NCBI GenBank assembly: GCA_902802945.1
Contig: CADCOC010000007.1
Location: forward strand, 1-59,567
Source: an uncultured bacterium
GTDB taxonomy: Bacteria; Verrucomicrobiota; Kiritimatiellia; RFP12; UBA1067
Direction: 5' to 3'
DNA: 59,567 bases
Position numbers and translations under genes: made by a program. Shown here piece by piece: positions 1 to 9,907 of this stretch (positions within the stretch are counted from its first letter, which is position 1; each line of letters starts with the position of its first letter). The notes below the pieces were generated by a model that saw only the letters and a list, made by a program, of their open reading frames with translations, ran no database searches and had not been told where the DNA came from.

Positions 1-1
1 A

Positions 2-790
2 CCGTACGATTCGACGACGTCGTTCCGCCCCGGCACGCGCTTCGGACCTTCCGCGATGCGCTCGGAGAGCTTCGGCATCGAGACGTATTCGATGCTCCAG
101 GACCGCGACATCGCCGAGGACGCCGCCGTCTTCGATTCTGGCGACCTGGAGCTTCCGTTCGGCGCGCCCGACCGCGCGCTCGAAATGATAGAGGCGCGCG
201 AGTCCGAAATCCTCGGCGCAGGCAAGATCCCGTTTCTGCTCGGCGGCGAACACCTTGTCACGCTCGGCGCCATGCGGGCGGCCGTGAAGCGTCATCCAGA
301 TCTGCGCATCGTCCACTTCGACGCGCACGCCGATCTGCGCGAGGACTACCTCGGCGTGGAGCTTTCGCACGCCTGCGTTCTCCGCCGCTGCCACGACCTC
401 CTCGGCGACGGGCGCATCTTCCAGTTCGGCATCCGTTCCGGGACGCGCGACGAGCGCAGCTTCATGCTTGGCGGCCACGTCACGACGGAGCTCTTCTCGG
501 ACGCGACGCTGCCCGAAGTCGTCGAGAAGATCGGCAGAGATGCGCCCGTCTACCTCACGGTCGACATGGACGTCCTCGACCCCGCGGAATTCCCGGGCAC
601 GGGGACGCCGGAGGCTGGCGGGCTTTCGTTCACGCGCCTCGTCGACGATGTGCGCCTGATCTGCGGGAAACTCAACATTGTCGCGCTCGACAACGTGGAA
701 CTTTCGCCCGCGCTCGATCCGACTGGACGCTCCACGGCGCTCGCATGCAAATTCCTGCGCGAGGAGCTGCTGTCCGTATGTAATCGGTGA
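2..790 (+). CDS. speB: Agmatinase / ureohydrolase, 5' truncated by the window edge
   Basis: This cytosolic enzyme probably hydrolyses agmatine to putrescine and urea. The reading frame is open from base 2 and the residues before the first ATG (position 56) still fit the family (PYDSTTSFRPGTRFGP), so the real start lies outside the window. Ureohydrolase metal motifs are all present: GGEH, DAHAD and DMDVLDP, which supply the His and Asp ligands of the di-manganese centre. The substrate is inferred rather than shown: arginase and formiminoglutamase share these motifs, but the next gene is a carboxynorspermidine synthase, which uses putrescine or a diamine derivative and favours agmatinase. The spacing to that gene is 19 bp, so they are probably cotranscribed. 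Confidence 0.88.
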   Translation, partial: PYDSTTSFRPGTRFGPSAMRSESFGIETYSMLQDRDIAEDAAVFDSGDLELPFGAPDRALEMIEARESEILGAGKIPFLLGGEHLVTLGAMRAAVKRHPDLRIVHFDAHADLREDYLGVELSHACVLRRCHDLLGDGRIFQFGIRSGTRDERSFMLGGHVTTELFSDATLPEVVEKIGRDAPVYLTVDMDVLDPAEFPGTGTPEAGGLSFTRLVDDVRLICGKLNIVALDNVELSPALDPTGRSTALACKFLREELLSVCNR

Positions 791-809
791 TTTGGAAAGG
801 AGAAATGAA

Positions 810-2093
<1,284 letters not shown>

Positions 2094-2111
2094 CACGAAC
2101 GACGAGGAATT

Positions 2112-2120
2112 TGGTATACT
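2112..2120 (+). promoter_or_regulatory. Extended -10 promoter of the defence island
   Basis: TGG followed by TATACT, 18 bp upstream of the ATG at 2139. No convincing -35 is present. The same TTTGGTATACT string recurs before several other genes in the window. Confidence 0.5.
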
Positions 2121-2138
2121 CTCCTTCGGAGAGGTTTC

Positions 2139-2384
2139 ATGACAGTAGAGGAAATCATAAAGACGCCGGAGTATATCTCCGTTGTGGATGACTACAAGGA
2201 TGTGTGCTTGTGGTTTTCCCCGGAGTGCTATCATCCGCATACAGGCGTCCAGCTCGAGCAGATTCTCACGTCGATTGAGCGCAATGGGGATCTCAATGCA
2301 TACAAGCGGGTCGGGAGGATCAGAAAATGGCTGTCACCAAATTTCAAGCCGACGTACTCAAGCGGATTGCCGATTCACGGATAA
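2139..2384 (+). CDS. Small hypothetical protein upstream of an AbiEii-like toxin
   Basis: This 81-residue ORF is not recognised. It begins 18 bp after a TGG-TATACT promoter with the ribosome site GGAGAGG just ahead of the ATG, and its 3' end overlaps the next gene by 58 bp, which suggests translational coupling. The sequence is mixed, with aromatic and acidic residues in the first half (DDYKDVCLWFSPE) and basic residues later; no signal peptide or membrane segment is seen. Position and size fit the smaller partner of a toxin-antitoxin-like pair, but it lacks any recognisable AbiEi winged-helix signature, so the antitoxin role is only an inference. Confidence 0.55.
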   Translation: MTVEEIIKTPEYISVVDDYKDVCLWFSPECYHPHTGVQLEQILTSIERNGDLNAYKRVGRIRKWLSPNFKPTYSSGLPIHG

Positions 2385-3142
2385 AGTCTGGCGAAACGTA
2401 CGTTGCCGGAGGCCTCGCGCTCAACTACCAGTTGAAGGCGCCGCGGCTTTCGCATGACATCGACGTGTTCAACAACAGCACGGAGGCACTTCACGCCGCG
2501 TACGGATGCGATAGCCAAGCGCTGCGTGAAGCGGGTTTTGAAGTCATCGAAAAAAGAAAAGCCCCGTACTTCGTGGAAGTCTCGGTTGTCGGTCCGCATG
2601 GAGAGAAAACCGATATCCAATGGGTGAGCGACAGCGCCTACAGGTTCTTCCCGCTTCTGGAAGATGAACTCCTTGGCCTGACGCTTCATCCATTCGATCT
2701 TGCCACAAACAAGCTGCTTGCGTTGATGGGACGCGAAGTGCCGCGCGACTGGGTCGATACGATCACATGCCATGAGAGACTTCAACCGTTGCCGTACCTC
2801 GCCTGGGCGGCATGTGGCAAAGATATGGGCTTTAGTCCTGCGTTTATTCTGGACATGGCGATGCGCGTTCGCTATGTCCAGGAAGAGCTTGACGCGGCAA
2901 TCGAATCCGAAGAACCCTTGGAAGCCGCATGCCTCTGCCGGAAATGGCATGAGATGATCGCGGCCGCCCGAAACACGATTCGGCTGATTCCCGCGGAAGA
3001 AGCCGGCAAGGCCGTTCTCACGAAAGACGGCGAGCTCTTCCGCGGCACCGACGAGGAGTTCCTCGCCGCGCTTTCGGCGGGCGAGATCGTCTTCCACGAA
3101 GGCCACCTCGGCGGCGCCTGGCCACGCATCGTGGAACGGTAG
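2327..3142 (+). CDS. AbiEii/AbiGii-type nucleotidyltransferase
   Basis: The 271-residue protein carries the nucleotidyltransferase signature of the AbiEii/AbiGii toxin family near residues 24-48: an AGG-x-ALNYQL helix followed by RLSHDIDVFNN, whose Asp pair would bind metal and nucleotide. A further DIQW segment near residue 100 fits the third acidic position. Known relatives are toxins of abortive-infection or type IV-like toxin-antitoxin systems that transfer nucleotides to RNA. The ATG is preceded by GGGAGG at an 8-bp spacing, so the start is firm even though it lies inside the upstream ORF. It heads a cluster with a restriction-modification gene and rhuM, consistent with a phage-defence role. 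Confidence 0.78.
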   Translation: MAVTKFQADVLKRIADSRIKSGETYVAGGLALNYQLKAPRLSHDIDVFNNSTEALHAAYGCDSQALREAGFEVIEKRKAPYFVEVSVVGPHGEKTDIQWVSDSAYRFFPLLEDELLGLTLHPFDLATNKLLALMGREVPRDWVDTITCHERLQPLPYLAWAACGKDMGFSPAFILDMAMRVRYVQEELDAAIESEEPLEAACLCRKWHEMIAAARNTIRLIPAEEAGKAVLTKDGELFRGTDEEFLAALSAGEIVFHEGHLGGAWPRIVER

Positions 3143-3200
3143 AGGAATTTGCCGCAACGAGCGAGTACTGATGACCGTAAACAAGAAAGGTTGACGGATT

Positions 3201-6200
3201 ATGATCACGAAGAGAAACTTTAAGGTTTTGTTGGAAACAATCGGCTTTGCGTCTAACGGGGACGGTGTGTATTCAAAAACATATGGAGACATGTTGGACA
3301 ACAGCATCGTCGTTGATTTCGGCAAGGAGTCCATTTCTTGGCCGAAGGGACTTCGCAGGGGCGACGAAACTACATCCAACTTTTCCGCTACCGAGAACTT
3401 TGTCGTATTAGAGTGTGTCGATCGCCTTCTTGAAAAGGGTTATCGCCCCGAACACATCGTCCTTGAGGAGAAATGGCAGCTCGGTCATGATCAAAAGGGC
3501 GGCAAGGCGGACATCTGCGTCTATTCACCGGACAATACGCTTCTCGTTATCATCGAGTGCAAAACAGCTGGTGACGAATTTAGAAAATACAGGAAACAGC
3601 TTTTTGCTGACGGAGGGCAACTCTTCTCGTATTGGCAGCAGGACAGGAGCGCACAATGGCTCTGCCTTTATGCTTCGGACCTTGGGGAAAAACGCGATGG
3701 TGACAAGACCTCATGTGTGGTTGAATACGAGAATTCAATCGTCGTCATCAACTGCTCGGACGATCCGAACATGGAGAAGACGGCAGCATCCGATGACAGC
3801 GTCCATCTATACAGCCAGGCCAGTTCTGTTGCACAGCTATTCGAGGTCTGGGATGCAACCTACAACAAACAGACTTGTCCGGATGTCATATTCGGCAAGG
3901 ACTCGCAAGCTTACAATATTGGCATTCGGCGGCTTCGCAAGCAAGACCTGCGTTCATTCAGCCGCGAAGACGGCATTGTCAACCGTTTTGAGGAAATCCT
4001 TCGCCACAACAATGTGAGCGACAAAGAAAACGCATTCAACAAACTCGTGTCATTGTTCATCTGTAAGCTCGTTGATGAGATCACTAAGGGCGATGAGGAT
4101 GAACTCGACTTCCAGTACCGTGTTGGTTCTGACGACTTCGAATCTCTTCAGGATCGTCTTCAACGGCTCCACCGCGACGGCATGCTCCAGTTCATGAACG
4201 AGAAGATATTCTATGTGGAGAACGACTATGCGGAACGACTCTTCTCACAGTACTCCAGAAGCGACCGCAACAATGCGATACAAGACCTTCAGGCGACGAT
4301 CCGAAAGCTCAAGTTCTACTCGAACAACGAATTCGCGTTTAAGGATGTTCATAACGAGGACCTGTTCCTCCAGAATAGCAAGATACTTGTTGAGATGGTT
4401 CAGCTCTTCGAGCCTTACCGCATCGTCTATCCTGCCCGCGACCAACTTCTCGGCGACCTGTTCGAACAACTTCTCGCCAAAGGCTTTAAACAAAACGAGG
4501 GACAGTTCTTCACGGCAATGCCGCTCACCCGATTCATTTGGGAGTCGCTGCCCCTCGATACCATTGTTCGGCGCGGTGGTAAGCTCGTCCATCCTCGAAT
4601 GATTGACTATGCCTGTGGCGCAGGACACTTCCTCACCGAGGGAGTCGAGGCCATCAATGCGTTTTTCAAGGACGAATGTGGGAAGACCACGAGAGATAAT
4701 TCGTGGGTCGAGAAATTCGTCTATGGCGTGGAAAAGGATTATCGCCTTGCCCGAGTTTCAAAAGTGTCCCTTCACATGAATGGCGCGGGGGCAGGGCAGA
4801 TTGTATTCGGTGACGGTCTTGAGAATTACCCCGAAAAGGGAATCGAGGCTGGACGTTTCAGTATACTGGTAGCCAATCCGCCTTACGCCGTCGACGCATT
4901 CAAGGCCCACCTTCGCCTTCGCAACAATAACTTCATGCTGCTTGACTACATCACGGATCAGGGGTCTGAGATCGAGGCATTGTTCGTTGAACGCGCAGCG
5001 CAGCTCCTGAAACCACGTGGTGTAGCAGCAATCATCCTCCCAGCTTCGATTCTCACCGGTCCTGGCGCGTATGTCGGCGCACGCGAACAGTTGATCGACA
5101 ATTTCAAGATACGCGCCATTGTGTCGCTTGGCAAGAACGCATTCCAAGCGACCAATACCGAGACGATCATCCTCTTCCTTGAGAAGTATGATGAACCTCC
5201 ACGCCGCGCCGCTCTGGTCGTCGACAGCGTGAATGCAATCATTTCCGGAAAGTCTCTCGAAGGTTGGGAGGACAAGGATATACTTGATGGCTACCTCGCC
5301 CAGATAGGTGTTTCCGAACACGACTACGCCCGCTTCATTTCCCGCGATGCACCATGGACAGAATGGCTGGGACACGACTACTTCGGGCTCTATGCCAAGT
5401 CTTTTTCGGGGCTCACGGAAATCAAGTCGTTGAAGACGAAAGGCTGGTTCAACAAACTCGATGCATCTCAGCAGGAATCCGAGCTGTCTGGGCGCTTCTA
5501 CGAATGGTGTCTCGGAACAGGCGGAACGGAGCGCGAGAAGCTTTGCGCCTTCGGCCTTGTTTACGGACAAAAAACGTTGATCGTCAAGTCGCCGGATGAC
5601 AAGATGGAGGAACGGAAGTTCCTCGGCTATTCGTGGTCGAATAGGCGCGGGCAGGAGGGCATCCAGATTGAGACGCCAGGCGGCATGCTTTACAACGATG
5701 CGACTCGCCGCGCCCCTGGCACGATCGCCGCCGGAATTTGTCAGGCGTTCGCCGACGAGACGCCTTTAATCGCCAATGGAGAGGAGTATGCTAAATACGT
5801 TCCGCTCAAAGACCTAATTGACTTCTCACGCCCTAAGTTCGATAAGGCGATTAGCGTGGAGAAAAGTAATGAGTTTAAAGTTGAGAGCAGATTTCCTCTT
5901 GTTCCGATCGCGAATTGCGCGAGGATCATAAGGGGCGTCACATACGCTAAAGAAGATCAGGTAGCCGATGAAACTGACAAAGTCATTCTCACGGCGGACA
6001 ACATCACCCTTGATGGTGATTTCGCGATCTCAAAGAAAGTATACCTCCGCGATACATTTGTGATTGACGACGAGAAGCTACTTTGCGCAAACGACTGTTT
6101 TATCTGCTTTTCAAGTGGCAGTAGACAGCATGTCGGCAAGGTCGCTTTCATTGACAAAGACACAAAGTTTTACGCTGGCGGTTTTATGGGAATCCTGCGG

Positions 6201-7013
6201 GCTGCTCCCAAGACCATTCTGCCAAAATATCTTTATGAAGTACTGAATAGCGATATCTATCGGATGGTCGTTCGCAGTAAAAGCACGGGAGCGAACATCA
6301 AGAATCTGAGCAATGAAATCGGAGATGTCAAGATTCCGCTTCCCGATCTTACAACGCAGAGAAGGATAGTTACAGAGTGTGCGAAAGTCGATGCCGGGTG
6401 CGTCGTGCAGAAGAGCTTGATTTTGAAGGCACGGAAGCGCATTGATTCAGCCTTGGCCAAGGGCGAACGTAACGCGACGCAGACATACAGTTTGGGTGAC
6501 GAAAAACGTTTTTCGCTTCAAATCGGCAAGCGCGTTGTCGGAACAGAGGTTTCTGATGAATACGAGATACCAGTTTACAGCGCCAACGTGCATGAACCAT
6601 TCGGAAAGATAGACAAGTTGCTCAATACATGTAGTGATTTTTCTTGCCCGTCCGTCCTCTGGGGTATTGACGGCGATTGGGACGTAGGTTATATCAAAGA
6701 GGAGGTGAAGTTCTATCCTACCGACCATTGTGGTGTTCTCCGCGTCAAGACGGGTGAAGTTGAGCCGCGCTATCTTGCACATGCGTTGCTTGTCGCGGGG
6801 ACTGCCGCAGGTTTCAAGCGAAGTTACAGGGCGTCTATAGACCGTGTGTCGGGGCTGAAGATCTCAGTTCCGCCGATTTCAGAGCAACGCCGGATTGCGG
6901 TTGAAATAGAGAAGTGCGAGAAGGCAATTGCAGAGGCGGAGGCGCAGATTGCGGAATCCGCCAGGAAGAAATCTGCGATTCTCGACAGATTTATAAATAA
7001 GGAGAAAAAATAG
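3201..7013 (+). CDS. Single-chain restriction-modification protein: nuclease, N6-adenine methylase and two target-recognition domains
   Basis: The 1270-residue protein has the parts of a type IIG or helicase-free type I-like enzyme in one chain. Residues about 85-125 hold a PD-(D/E)XK nuclease core (D104, E119-C-K121). Residues about 420-680 form an HsdM-like adenine methylase with the S-adenosylmethionine loop YACGAGHF near 470 and the catalytic NPPY near 560. Residues about 890-1088 and 1090-1265 are two HsdS-type recognition domains, each ending in a coiled segment after the typical P-x-x-x-QRRI sequence (LPDLTTQRRIV and VPPISEQRRIA). No helicase motifs are present. Base composition is visibly more A+T-rich than the neighbouring core genes, suggesting acquisition by transfer. 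RhuM follows 19 bp downstream. Confidence 0.87.
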   Translation: MITKRNFKVLLETIGFASNGDGVYSKTYGDMLDNSIVVDFGKESISWPKGLRRGDETTSNFSATENFVVLECVDRLLEKGYRPEHIVLEEKWQLGHDQKGGKADICVYSPDNTLLVIIECKTAGDEFRKYRKQLFADGGQLFSYWQQDRSAQWLCLYASDLGEKRDGDKTSCVVEYENSIVVINCSDDPNMEKTAASDDSVHLYSQASSVAQLFEVWDATYNKQTCPDVIFGKDSQAYNIGIRRLRKQDLRSFSREDGIVNRFEEILRHNNVSDKENAFNKLVSLFICKLVDEITKGDEDELDFQYRVGSDDFESLQDRLQRLHRDGMLQFMNEKIFYVENDYAERLFSQYSRSDRNNAIQDLQATIRKLKFYSNNEFAFKDVHNEDLFLQNSKILVEMVQLFEPYRIVYPARDQLLGDLFEQLLAKGFKQNEGQFFTAMPLTRFIWESLPLDTIVRRGGKLVHPRMIDYACGAGHFLTEGVEAINAFFKDECGKTTRDNSWVEKFVYGVEKDYRLARVSKVSLHMNGAGAGQIVFGDGLENYPEKGIEAGRFSILVANPPYAVDAFKAHLRLRNNNFMLLDYITDQGSEIEALFVERAAQLLKPRGVAAIILPASILTGPGAYVGAREQLIDNFKIRAIVSLGKNAFQATNTETIILFLEKYDEPPRRAALVVDSVNAIISGKSLEGWEDKDILDGYLAQIGVSEHDYARFISRDAPWTEWLGHDYFGLYAKSFSGLTEIKSLKTKGWFNKLDASQQESELSGRFYEWCLGTGGTEREKLCAFGLVYGQKTLIVKSPDDKMEERKFLGYSWSNRRGQEGIQIETPGGMLYNDATRRAPGTIAAGICQAFADETPLIANGEEYAKYVPLKDLIDFSRPKFDKAISVEKSNEFKVESRFPLVPIANCARIIRGVTYAKEDQVADETDKVILTADNITLDGDFAISKKVYLRDTFVIDDEKLLCANDCFICFSSGSRQHVGKVAFIDKDTKFYAGGFMGILRAAPKTILPKYLYEVLNSDIYRMVVRSKSTGANIKNLSNEIGDVKIPLPDLTTQRRIVTECAKVDAGCVVQKSLILKARKRIDSALAKGERNATQTYSLGDEKRFSLQIGKRVVGTEVSDEYEIPVYSANVHEPFGKIDKLLNTCSDFSCPSVLWGIDGDWDVGYIKEEVKFYPTDHCGVLRVKTGEVEPRYLAHALLVAGTAAGFKRSYRASIDRVSGLKISVPPISEQRRIAVEIEKCEKAIAEAEAQIAESARKKSAILDRFINKEKK

Positions 7014-7032
7014 TCGAGGAAGGAGGTCGCTG

Positions 7033-8037
7033 ATGGCTGAAGAATCAAATACCCTGCCGAGCCGGTTTGCCGTGTTCAGTACGAAGGATGGGAAACCATC
7101 CGTTGTGGCGCGGTTTGAAAATGACGATGTTTGGCTGACGCAAAAACATCTTGCTGAACTGTTCAACACGACAAAACAGAATGTAAATCAGCACATATTG
7201 GCGATTTATGGCTCAGGGGAGCTTGATCGCAATCGAACTGTCAAGAAATACTTGACAGTTCAAACCGAAGGTACGCGCACGATCGGACGGCATGTTGATC
7301 ATTACAATTTGGACATGATCATTGCCCTTGGCTACCGCATTGACAGTCCGATTGCCATCCGTTTCCGGCAGTGGGCGACGCAACGGCTTCATGAACTGAT
7401 CCAAAAGGGTTTTGCGCTGGAGGACGAGCGGTTGAAGCAGGGCGGTAACCGCTATTTCAAGGAACTGTTGCAACGCATCCGCGACATCCGGGCGAGCGAG
7501 CGTAACTTCTATCAGCAGGTAACGGACGTCTATGCGACGGCGACCGACTATGACCCCCGTGCGGACATCACGCGGGAATTCTTCGCGACCGTACAGAACA
7601 AGATGCATTATGCTGTTCATGAGCATACGGCGGCAGAAGTGATCTACGAACGGGTCGATAGCGACAAGCCGAATGTGGGCATGCTGACGTTCAAGGGCGA
7701 CTACGTGACGAAAGACGATGTCAGGATCGCGAAGAACTATCTCACCGAGAATGAAATCTCGCGGCTGAACCTGCTAGTTTCCCAGTTTCTCGACTTTGCC
7801 GAGTACAAGGCGCTCTCGGAAGAACCCATGTCAATGAGCGATTGGGTTGCGGCACTGGACGATCAGCTCAAGCGCCTTCGTGCGAATATCCTCACCGACA
7901 AGGGGAAGGTCTCGCATGAGGAAGCCATGGCGAAGGCGGAGTCGGAATTTGAGATTTACCGTGCACGCGAGATGCGGCAGCTGAAATCGGACTTCGACAA
8001 AGCCGTTCAAGGTTATCTCAACATGGGAGGGAAGTGA
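7033..8037 (+). CDS. rhuM: RhuM-family protein
   Basis: The 334-residue protein matches the virulence RhuM family: an N-terminal segment with VWLTQKHLAELFNTTKQNV, which looks like a helix-turn-helix, followed by the conserved stretch with RHVDHYNLDMIIALGYRID and RFRQWAT. The biochemical function of the family is unknown; members are frequently encoded inside restriction-modification loci, as here. The C-terminal third is rich in charged helices. The gene starts after AGGAGGTCGCTG and ends 5 bp before the nspC ATG, with the nspC ribosome site lying in its last codons, so nspC is probably translated from the island transcript. Confidence 0.85.
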   Translation: MAEESNTLPSRFAVFSTKDGKPSVVARFENDDVWLTQKHLAELFNTTKQNVNQHILAIYGSGELDRNRTVKKYLTVQTEGTRTIGRHVDHYNLDMIIALGYRIDSPIAIRFRQWATQRLHELIQKGFALEDERLKQGGNRYFKELLQRIRDIRASERNFYQQVTDVYATATDYDPRADITREFFATVQNKMHYAVHEHTAAEVIYERVDSDKPNVGMLTFKGDYVTKDDVRIAKNYLTENEISRLNLLVSQFLDFAEYKALSEEPMSMSDWVAALDDQLKRLRANILTDKGKVSHEEAMAKAESEFEIYRAREMRQLKSDFDKAVQGYLNMGGK

Positions 8038-8042
8038 ATACC

Positions 8043-9263
8043 ATGCCTAGATACATCATCGACGAGGCGAAGCTGGAGGCGAACCTCCAGGTGCTGGCCT
8101 CCGTGCGCGAACGCGCGGGGGTGAAGATTCTGCTCGCGCAGAAGGCGTTTTCATGCTTTGAATTGTATCCGCTCGTGGCGAAGTACCTCGACGGTGCAAC
8201 GGCGAGCGGGCTTTTCGAGGCGCGGCTTGCGCATGAGGAGATGCCCGGGAAGGAGAACCACGTGTTCGCGCCGGCGTTCCGCGCCGAGGACATGCCGGAA
8301 CTGCTGCGCGTCGTCAACCACATCGTGTTCAACTCGCCGCGTCAGGTGGAGAAGTTCGGCGCGATGGCGCGTGCGGCGGGCGTGTCGGTGGGGCTACGGG
8401 TGAATCCTGAGGTGTCCGTGGCGACGACGCCCGCGTACGACCCGTGCCGGCCGGGTTCGCGGCTGGGCACGACGCGGGGGGCGTGGGAGGAATATAGGGG
8501 AGACATTCGACAGCCGACGGCCGACAACCAGGCCGACGATCGACAGTCGACAACTGGATGTCGGTCGCCGAATGTCGAAAGTCTCGCCATCGACGGTCTG
8601 CATTTCCACTGTCTGTGTGAGCAGGGTGTGGAGGAACTGCGCAAGGTGTTGGCGGGGTTTGAGGCAAAGTTCGGCGACCTGCTGCCGCAGATGAAGTGGG
8701 TGAACTTCGGCGGCGGACACCACATCACGCGCGCCGACTACGATGTGGACGGGCTGGTGGAGTTGCTTCAGGATTTCAAGCTCCGCCATCCGCATCTTAC
8801 GGTTTACCTGGAACCGGGCGAGGCGGTGGCGCTCGACGCGGGCACGTTGGAGGCGACCGTGCTCGAGATCCAGCCTCCGGGCGCCGATGGAATCTCAAAC
8901 GCCATCCTCGACGTGAGCGCGGCGTGTCACATGCCTGACGTGCTGGAGATGCCGTACACGCCACGGGTGCAAATGGAAAATGTAAAGTGTAAAATGGAAA
9001 ATGATGTGAGTGGGGCCAGCTATGTCTACCGCTTCGGCGGGCCCACGTGCCTGGCCGGCGACGAGATCGGCACGTACACCTTCCCGCATCCGCTCGCAGA
9101 GGGGGATCGGGTGGTGTTTGAGGATATGGCGATCTACTCGATGGTGAAAAACAACACCTTCAACGGCATGCCGTTGCCATCGATCGCCGTGCGGCGCATT
9201 GACGGGACGGTGGAGACGCTGAAGGCGTTCGGCTACGCCGACTTCAAGTGTCGGCTTGGGTGA
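8043..9263 (+). CDS. nspC: Carboxynorspermidine/carboxyspermidine decarboxylase with in-frame repeat insertions
   Basis: This PLP-dependent fold-III decarboxylase removes the carboxyl group from carboxyspermidine or carboxynorspermidine to form the triamine. Visible family features are the PLP lysine in ILLAQKAFS, the SRLGTT loop, HFHCLCEQ, GGGHHIT and EPGEAV. The ATG at 8043 is preferred over the GTG at 8034 because GGGAGG lies 11 bp upstream of the former and only 2 bp from the latter. Two stretches look foreign to the fold: 25 codons at 8502-8576 made of GACAG/GTCGAC-like repeats, and about 11 codons at 8971-9004 made of GTAAAGTGTAAA-like repeats. Both keep the frame open, so the gene is probably functional. 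Confidence 0.9.
   Translation: MPRYIIDEAKLEANLQVLASVRERAGVKILLAQKAFSCFELYPLVAKYLDGATASGLFEARLAHEEMPGKENHVFAPAFRAEDMPELLRVVNHIVFNSPRQVEKFGAMARAAGVSVGLRVNPEVSVATTPAYDPCRPGSRLGTTRGAWEEYRGDIRQPTADNQADDRQSTTGCRSPNVESLAIDGLHFHCLCEQGVEELRKVLAGFEAKFGDLLPQMKWVNFGGGHHITRADYDVDGLVELLQDFKLRHPHLTVYLEPGEAVALDAGTLEATVLEIQPPGADGISNAILDVSAACHMPDVLEMPYTPRVQMENVKCKMENDVSGASYVYRFGGPTCLAGDEIGTYTFPHPLAEGDRVVFEDMAIYSMVKNNTFNGMPLPSIAVRRIDGTVETLKAFGYADFKCRLG
8502..8576. repeat. In-frame palindromic GTCGAC-type insertion in nspC
   Basis: A 75-bp segment (25 codons) bounded by the inverted arms GACATTCG and CGAATGTC and filled with variants of CGACAGTCGAC and GCCGAC. It encodes a polar stretch (Q, D, S, T, R) between the SRLGTT loop and the HFHC segment, where other NspC proteins are not expected to have such a low-complexity linker. 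Confidence 0.6.
8971..9004 (+). repeat. In-frame GTAAAGTGTAAA-type repeat in nspC
   Basis: About 34 bp built from AAATGGAAAATGTAAAGTG-like units, encoding a Lys/Met/Asn-rich stretch (MENVKCKMEND). The same unit occurs inside the EamA transporter gene at 57748-57780. Confidence 0.6.
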
Positions 9264-9264
9264 G

Positions 9265-9714
9265 TCACGGCAGGGCCGCGCCGACGAGCTTCGAGACGAG
9301 TTTGCCGTCCGCCTGCCCCTTGACGCGCGCCATCACTTCCTTCATCACGCGGCCCATGTCCTTCTTGGACGTGGCGCCGAGTTCGGCGACGGTCGCCTTG
9401 ACCACCTCGGCCACTTCGGTCTCGGAGAGTTGCGCGGGCAGGTAGCCCTTGAGAAACTCAAGCTCGGCCTTTTCGCCTGCGGCGAGCTCGGTGCGTCCGG
9501 CCGACTCGAACTGCGCGATCGACTCCTCGCGCTGCTTCACGCCCTTGGCGACGACGGCGAGCACCACGTCGTCCGAGATCTCCTTGCCGGCGTTGACCGT
9601 GAGGTCCTTGACCTTTGCGATGACGCCGCGGACCGCGTTGACGGTCTGCATGTTGTGGGCCTTCATGGCGTCCTTCATGTCGGCCATGAGCTTGTCGTAG
9701 AGTACACTTGCCAT
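9265..9714 (-). CDS. yqeY: GatB/YqeY domain protein
   Basis: This 149-residue protein matches the YqeY family, which shares the C-terminal tRNA-binding fold of GatB: an N-terminal helical block (LMADMKDAMKAHN), the conserved ISDDVVLAVVAKGVKQREES segment, and the C-terminal G-x-K-DMGRVMKEVMARVKGQADG motif. Its role is unknown but it is thought to act with tRNA or amidotransferases. The ATG at 9714 is preceded on the minus strand by AAGGAAGG; the longer open frame upstream would overlap the kinase promoter. It ends 1 bp from the nspC stop codon, convergent, with no room for a terminator. Confidence 0.88.
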   Translation of the reverse strand: MASVLYDKLMADMKDAMKAHNMQTVNAVRGVIAKVKDLTVNAGKEISDDVVLAVVAKGVKQREESIAQFESAGRTELAAGEKAELEFLKGYLPAQLSETEVAEVVKATVAELGATSKKDMGRVMKEVMARVKGQADGKLVSKLVGAALP

Positions 9715-9870
9715 TTTCTTTTCCTTCCTTGTCCTGACGCGGAAAGTATAGCACGGTTTCGCCGCCGCGGCAACCTGAGATTCCAAGATTCCAAAAATGC
9801 GACTTGAAAAGGTAAACGCAAGCGTTGTGAACTTTAATCTCTGCAAAGGAATGAAAACGCAAACGCGGGA

Positions 9871-9899
9871 TGTCGCACGGCTCCTAAATATGCTATACT
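9871..9899 (+). promoter_or_regulatory. Promoter of the first Ser/Thr kinase
   Basis: TGTCGC, 17 bp, then TATACT with a TGC extension; the ATG at 9908 begins 8 bp after the -10, so the transcript should be nearly leaderless. Confidence 0.45.
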
Positions 9900-9907
9900 G
9901 TGCGCCG

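Noticed and set aside
2119..2133. Hairpin CTCTCC/GGAGAG that could hide the ribosome site of the gene at 2139
   Set aside because: With the -10 at 2115-2120 transcription should start near 2127, so the left arm would not be in the RNA.
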